Assembly: GCA_051870755.1 (NCBI GenBank)
Contig: JBJECE010000012.1
Location: 1-64,000 of the forward strand
From: W0P28-013 sp051870755
GTDB lineage: Bacteria > Bacteroidota > Bacteroidia > Bacteroidales > Paludibacteraceae
DNA: 64,000 nt
Reading direction: 5' to 3'
The translations under genes and the position numbers were made by a program. The first letter of the stretch is position 1. Each line of letters begins with the position of its first letter. Shown here piece by piece: positions 59,943 to 64,000 of the stretch. A model generated the notes under the pieces. That model searched no databases. It was not told the origin of the DNA and saw only the letters and a program-made list of their open reading frames with translations.

Positions 59943-60320
59943 ATGGCAGATTTGAAAGCTTTTGCAGAACAATTGGTTAACCTTACCGTTAAAGAAGTAA
60001 ATGAGTTGGCCGAAATTTTGAAAAACGAATATGGTATCGAACCTGCAGCCGCAGCAGTAGCTGTAGCCGCCGGTCCTGCTGCCGGTGCAGCTCCGGCCGC
60101 CGAGGAAAAATCGTCGTTTGACGTTATTTTGAAATCGGCAGGTGCTAACAAACTTCAGATCGTGAAACTTGTGAAAGAGCTCACAGGTCTTGGTTTGAAA
60201 GAGGCTAAAGATATCGTAGACGCTGCTCCAGCTGCTGTTAAAGAAGGGGTTGCTAAAGAAGAGGCAGAATCTCTGAAAAAGCAATTGACCGACGCAGGTG
60301 CTGAAGTTGAACTTAAGTAA
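59943..60320 (+). CDS. rplL: 50S ribosomal protein bL12 (L7/L12)
   Basis: 125 residues: N-terminal dimerisation helices, Ala/Pro-rich hinge (VAAGPAAGAAPAAEEKS) and C-terminal factor-binding domain (FDVILKSAGANKLQIVKLVK, LGLKEAKDIVDAAPAAVKEG). Highly biased codon use. Confidence 0.98.
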   Translation: MADLKAFAEQLVNLTVKEVNELAEILKNEYGIEPAAAAVAVAAGPAAGAAPAAEEKSSFDVILKSAGANKLQIVKLVKELTGLGLKEAKDIVDAAPAAVKEGVAKEEAESLKKQLTDAGAEVELK

Positions 60321-60351
60321 GTCTAACACCCTGATTTTCAGGAAACTCGGT

Positions 60352-60388
60352 TTAGAATCCCGGTAAAACGGGACTCTAAGCCTTTTTA
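60352..60388 (+). terminator. Attenuator-like hairpin between rplL and rpoB
   Basis: Stem TTAGAaTCCCG (60352-60362) / CGGGAcTCTAA (60369-60379) with one mismatch, 6-nt loop and a TTTTT run at 60383. It is 40 bp before rpoB and probably lowers rpoB/rpoC output relative to the ribosomal proteins. Confidence 0.75.
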
Positions 60389-60427
60389 TGTATAACACAA
60401 AGTAAGTTCAACAAATACACTAAATAA

Positions 60428-63400
60428 ATGTCTTCAAATACTGAAAATCAACGAATTAGCTTTGCTACTATCCGAAATCAGATGGCATATCCTGATTTTT
60501 TGGAAGTGCAGCTAAAATCATTTCAAGATTTCTTCCAGCTTGATACTCCACCTGAGAAGAGAAAAAACGAGGGGTTGTATCGCGTGTTTGCCGAGAATTT
60601 TCCGATTACGGACACGCGTAATAACTTCGTGTTGGAGTTCCTCGATTATTATATCGACCCGCCACGTTACACAATCGAAGAGTGTATTCGACGTGGTTTG
60701 ACCTATAGTGTGCCGTTGAAGGCCAAATTGAAACTCTATTGCACTGATCCCGATCACGAGGATTTTGACACCGTGATTCAAGATGTGTATTTAGGGCCTA
60801 TACCCTATATGACGGCCAAAGGTACGTTTGTAATCAATGGTGCCGAACGTGTAATTGTGTCGCAATTGCACCGCTCGCCGGGTGTGTTCTTTGGCTCGAG
60901 CATTCATGCAAACGGTACTAAATTGTATTCGGCGCGCATTATTCCGTTCCGCGGTTCGTGGATTGAATTTGCAACGGATATTAACAATGTGATGTATGCC
61001 TATATCGACCGCAAGAAGAAATTGCCGGTTACCACATTGCTGCGTGCCATCGGCTACGAAAGCGACCAAAATATTTTGGAAACGTTTGGTTTGGCCGAAG
61101 AGGTAAAAGTGAACAAAACGAATTTGAAAAAATACCTTGGGCGTAAATTGGCAGTCCGTGTGTTGAAAAAATGGACGGAAGACTTTGTCGATGAGGACAC
61201 CGGCGAAGTGGCCAGCGTAGAGCGCTCGAAAGTGCTTGTCGATCGTGAAACAGTGCTCGAAGCATCGCATATCGACGACATTATCGAATCGGGTAATCAG
61301 ACCATCTTGTTGCACAAAGAGGGACAAGACATGGATGATTTTACCATCATCTACAATACGCTCCAAAAAGACCCGAGCAATACGGAACGCGAAGCCGTGT
61401 TGCATATTTATCGTCAGTTGCGTAATGCTGAACCGGCCGATGATGCTTCGGCACGCGAGTTGGTGAATGGCTTGTTCTTCTCCGAAAAACGTTACGACTT
61501 GGGTGAGGTCGGCCGCTACCGCATCAATCGCAAATTGTTCAATGGCAAGACGGATAATATCGATGTGCATGTGCTTGAAAAAGAGGATATTATCGCTATT
61601 ATCAAATACTTGATCCAACTTATCAATTCGAAAGTTGAGGTTGATGATATTGACCACTTGAGCAACCGTCGTGTACGCACCGTGGGCGAACAGTTGTATC
61701 AGCAGTTTAATGTTGGCCTTGCCCGCATGAGCCGCACTATCCGCGAGCGCATGAATGTGCGTGATAATGAGGTGTTTACACCAATCGATTTGATTAACGC
61801 GAAGACGATTTCGTCGGTTATCAATTCGTATTTTGGCACGAATGCGTTGTCGCAGTTTATGGACCAAACTAATCCGTTGGCGGAGGTAACGCACAAACGT
61901 CGTTTGTCGGCTCTCGGTCCCGGTGGTTTGAGTCGTGATCGTGCCGGTTTCGAGGTGCGCGACGTACACTATACGCATTATGGTCGTCTTTGCCCGATTG
62001 AGTCGCCGGAAGGTCCGAACATCGGTTTGATTTCCTCGTTGTGCGTCTATGCAAAGATTAACGATTTAGGCTTTATCGAAACGCCTTATCGTAAAGTGTC
62101 GGACGGCCAGGTGGATTTGTCGGATAACGGCATTGTGTACATGACAGCCGAAGATGAAGAAGACTTGGTAGTAGCACAAGGTAATGCACCGCTCGATGCC
62201 GACGGACGCTTTATTCGCAACAAAGTGAAATCGCGTTTGGAAGCCGACTTCCCATTGGTAGCCCCCAATCAGGTCGATTTGATGGACGTGGCGCCTCAAC
62301 AGATTGCCTCGATAGCCGCGGCTTTGATTCCGTTCTTGGAGCACGACGATGCCAACCGTGCGTTGATGGGTGCCAACATGATGCGTCAGGCGGTGCCTGT
62401 ATTGCGTCCGGAAGCCCCGATTGTCGGAACCGGCATCGAACGTCAGTTGATACGCGATTCGCGTACGCAAATCATGGCCGAAGGCGAAGGCGTGGTCGAA
62501 TTTGTCGATGCCAGCGTGATTCGTGTGCGTTACGACCGTACCGAAGAAGAAGATTTTGTCAACTTCGATTCGTCGGTCAAAGAATATCGTTTGCCGAAAT
62601 TTGAACGTACCAACCAAGATACTACCATCGACCTCCGTCCGATAGTGAAGAAGGGCGACAGAGTAACGTTGAACCAAATCATGACCGAAGGTTATTCGAG
62701 CCAGAATGGCGAGTTAGCCTTGGGACGCAACCTGAAAGTGGCTTATATGCCGTGGAAAGGTTATAACTACGAGGATGCTATCGTGATCAATGAACGCGTG
62801 GTTCGTGAAGACATTTACACGTCGGTTCATGTGAGCGAATACACCCTCGAAGTGCGCGAAACGAAGCGCGGTTTGGAGGAACTGACTGCCGATATACCGA
62901 ATGTGAGCGAAGACGCCACCAAGAATTTGGACGAAAACGGCATCATTCGCATCGGCGCACACGTTATTCCGGGCGATATATTGATTGGTAAAATTACGCC
63001 GAAAGGCGAAACCGACCCGACACCGGAAGAGAAACTTCTACGTGCCATCTTTGGCGATAAAGCCGGCGATGTGAAAGATGCTTCGTTGAAAGCATCGCCG
63101 TCGCTGAAAGGTGTTGTGATAGGGCGCGAATTGTATGCCAAAGCGCAACATAGCCGTAAGACCCGCAACAACGACAAAGAGATATTGGCCAAACTCGATG
63201 CAGAGTTTGAAAAAGAAACAGCCGCTCTGAAAGCCCGCCTGATCGAAAAATTGGTGGCTGTAACGAGTGGCAAAACGTCGCAAGGCGTGAAAGATTTCTT
63301 GGGCGGCGACCTCATTCCGAAAGGTATGAAATTTACGCAAAAAATGCTCAACGAAATCGATTATGCCACCGTACAACTCACGAAATGGACGACCGATGCG

Positions 63401-64000
63401 CACAAAAATGATTTGATTCGCGACATCGTGATGAATTATTTGCGCAAATATAAAGAAGCCGATGCGCGCTTGAAACGTCAGAAATTCAATGTAACCATCG
63501 GCGACGAGTTGCCCTCGGGCATCATCCAATTGGCCAAAGTCTATATCGCGAAAAAACGTAAAATTCGCGTGGGCGACAAAATGGCCGGTCGTCATGGTAA
63601 CAAAGGTATCGTTTCGAAAATTGTCAGTCAGGAAGACATGCCGTTCCTCGAGGATGGTACGCCTGTTGATATTGTTTTGAACCCGCTGGGCGTGCCTTCG
63701 CGTATGAACCTCGGACAGATATTCGAGGCTGTGCTTGGCTGGGCAGGTAAAGAACTTGGCGTGAAATTTGCAACGCCGATTTTCGATGGCGCTTCGTTGG
63801 ACGACCTGAATGAATGGTGCGACAAAGCCGGCGTGCCGCGTTATGGCAAAACTTATCTGTATGACGGCGGCACCGGCGAACGCTTTGACCAACCGGCTAC
63901 TGTGGGTGTAACCTACTTCTTGAAACTTGGTCACATGGTCGAAGACAAAATGCATGCTCGTTCCATCGGCCCATACTCGCTCATTACGCAACAGCCGCTT
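60428..64000 (+). CDS. rpoB: RNA polymerase beta subunit, 5' part
   Basis: ATG 60428 (MSSNTENQRISFATIRNQ); 1191 codons are open to the window edge with no stop, against about 1270 expected for Bacteroidota RpoB. Visible: protrusion/fork segments, the rifampicin pocket FGTNALSQFMDQTNPLAEVT and HKRRLSALGPGGL with the wild-type Asp, His and Ser at the usual resistance positions, DVHYTHYGRLCPIESPEGPN, and the active-site KMAGRHGNKGIVSKI near 1050. Follows rplL after the attenuator; rpoC presumably follows outside the window. Confidence 0.99.
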   Translation, partial: MSSNTENQRISFATIRNQMAYPDFLEVQLKSFQDFFQLDTPPEKRKNEGLYRVFAENFPITDTRNNFVLEFLDYYIDPPRYTIEECIRRGLTYSVPLKAKLKLYCTDPDHEDFDTVIQDVYLGPIPYMTAKGTFVINGAERVIVSQLHRSPGVFFGSSIHANGTKLYSARIIPFRGSWIEFATDINNVMYAYIDRKKKLPVTTLLRAIGYESDQNILETFGLAEEVKVNKTNLKKYLGRKLAVRVLKKWTEDFVDEDTGEVASVERSKVLVDRETVLEASHIDDIIESGNQTILLHKEGQDMDDFTIIYNTLQKDPSNTEREAVLHIYRQLRNAEPADDASARELVNGLFFSEKRYDLGEVGRYRINRKLFNGKTDNIDVHVLEKEDIIAIIKYLIQLINSKVEVDDIDHLSNRRVRTVGEQLYQQFNVGLARMSRTIRERMNVRDNEVFTPIDLINAKTISSVINSYFGTNALSQFMDQTNPLAEVTHKRRLSALGPGGLSRDRAGFEVRDVHYTHYGRLCPIESPEGPNIGLISSLCVYAKINDLGFIETPYRKVSDGQVDLSDNGIVYMTAEDEEDLVVAQGNAPLDADGRFIRNKVKSRLEADFPLVAPNQVDLMDVAPQQIASIAAALIPFLEHDDANRALMGANMMRQAVPVLRPEAPIVGTGIERQLIRDSRTQIMAEGEGVVEFVDASVIRVRYDRTEEEDFVNFDSSVKEYRLPKFERTNQDTTIDLRPIVKKGDRVTLNQIMTEGYSSQNGELALGRNLKVAYMPWKGYNYEDAIVINERVVREDIYTSVHVSEYTLEVRETKRGLEELTADIPNVSEDATKNLDENGIIRIGAHVIPGDILIGKITPKGETDPTPEEKLLRAIFGDKAGDVKDASLKASPSLKGVVIGRELYAKAQHSRKTRNNDKEILAKLDAEFEKETAALKARLIEKLVAVTSGKTSQGVKDFLGGDLIPKGMKFTQKMLNEIDYATVQLTKWTTDAHKNDLIRDIVMNYLRKYKEADARLKRQKFNVTIGDELPSGIIQLAKVYIAKKRKIRVGDKMAGRHGNKGIVSKIVSQEDMPFLEDGTPVDIVLNPLGVPSRMNLGQIFEAVLGWAGKELGVKFATPIFDGASLDDLNEWCDKAGVPRYGKTYLYDGGTGERFDQPATVGVTYFLKLGHMVEDKMHARSIGPYSLITQQPL

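Noticed and set aside
60791..61978. 395-codon frame opposite rpoB (similar ones at 62066-62677 and 63038-63991)
   Set aside because: rpoB is unambiguous here, and the antisense translations have no recognisable domains.

Overview
The window looks like a chromosomal segment of an uncultured or poorly described Bacteroidales (Bacteroidota). The sequence-level reasons are: genes are preceded by TAnnTTTG -7 boxes (TATCTTTG, TAATTTTG, TACTTTTG) with a TTG or TTTG element about 19-21 bases upstream and by few Shine-Dalgarno sequences; five secreted proteins end in a type IX secretion (T9SS) type A sorting domain; and several gene orders are typical of the phylum (HU - 29-residue COX24-like peptide - rng; ftsX - DUF3098 - uppP - truB - queA; rpsU - xerC - hpf - tRNAs - tuf - tRNA-Trp - secE - nusG - rplKAJL - rpoB; mreBCD - mrdA - rodA). 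None of the six tRNA genes encodes its CCA end.

Layout. 1-3.2 kb: a 12-bp tandem repeat, a radical SAM protein, trmD and a sugar-isomerase-like protein, all on the minus strand. 3.4-8.9 kb: an Na+-coupled transporter, tRNA-Ser, mltG, serA, xerD and a TtcA-type PP-loop protein. 9-16.2 kb: serS, then the cell-shape operon mreB-mreC-mreD-mrdA-rodA. 16.3-17.4 kb: rpsF-rpsR-rplI. 17.6-21.1 kb: two T9SS cargo genes with nearly the same C-terminal domain, set in repeat-rich intergenic DNA. 21.1-22.9 kb: a queuosine operon (yhhQ-queC-queF) behind a strong candidate preQ1-I riboswitch. 23-31.3 kb: lpxK, a Skp-like lipoprotein, pepD, two more T9SS cargo genes and mutY. 31.4-37.4 kb: HU, the COX24-like peptide, rng, then queA-truB-uppP-DUF3098-ftsX on the minus strand. 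37.5-40 kb: a fifth T9SS cargo gene between repeat-bearing intergenic regions. 40-53.9 kb: housekeeping genes (gph-like, aroQ, an outer-membrane barrel, mdh, speB-like, a THUMP methyltransferase, cysE, a NadR-type kinase, an S41 protease, thiL, rpiB). 54-64 kb: the translation and transcription cluster, with rpoB running off the right edge.

Most of the window is core genome. The less ordinary material is the family of palindromic and tandem repeats clustered round the T9SS cargo genes, the preQ1-I-like leader, a perfect inverted repeat over the mreB -33 box, a promoter placed so that lpxK mRNA would be leaderless, an unusual active-site motif in MltG and an insertion in HU. I saw no CRISPR array, prophage, insertion sequence, rRNA operon or defence island.
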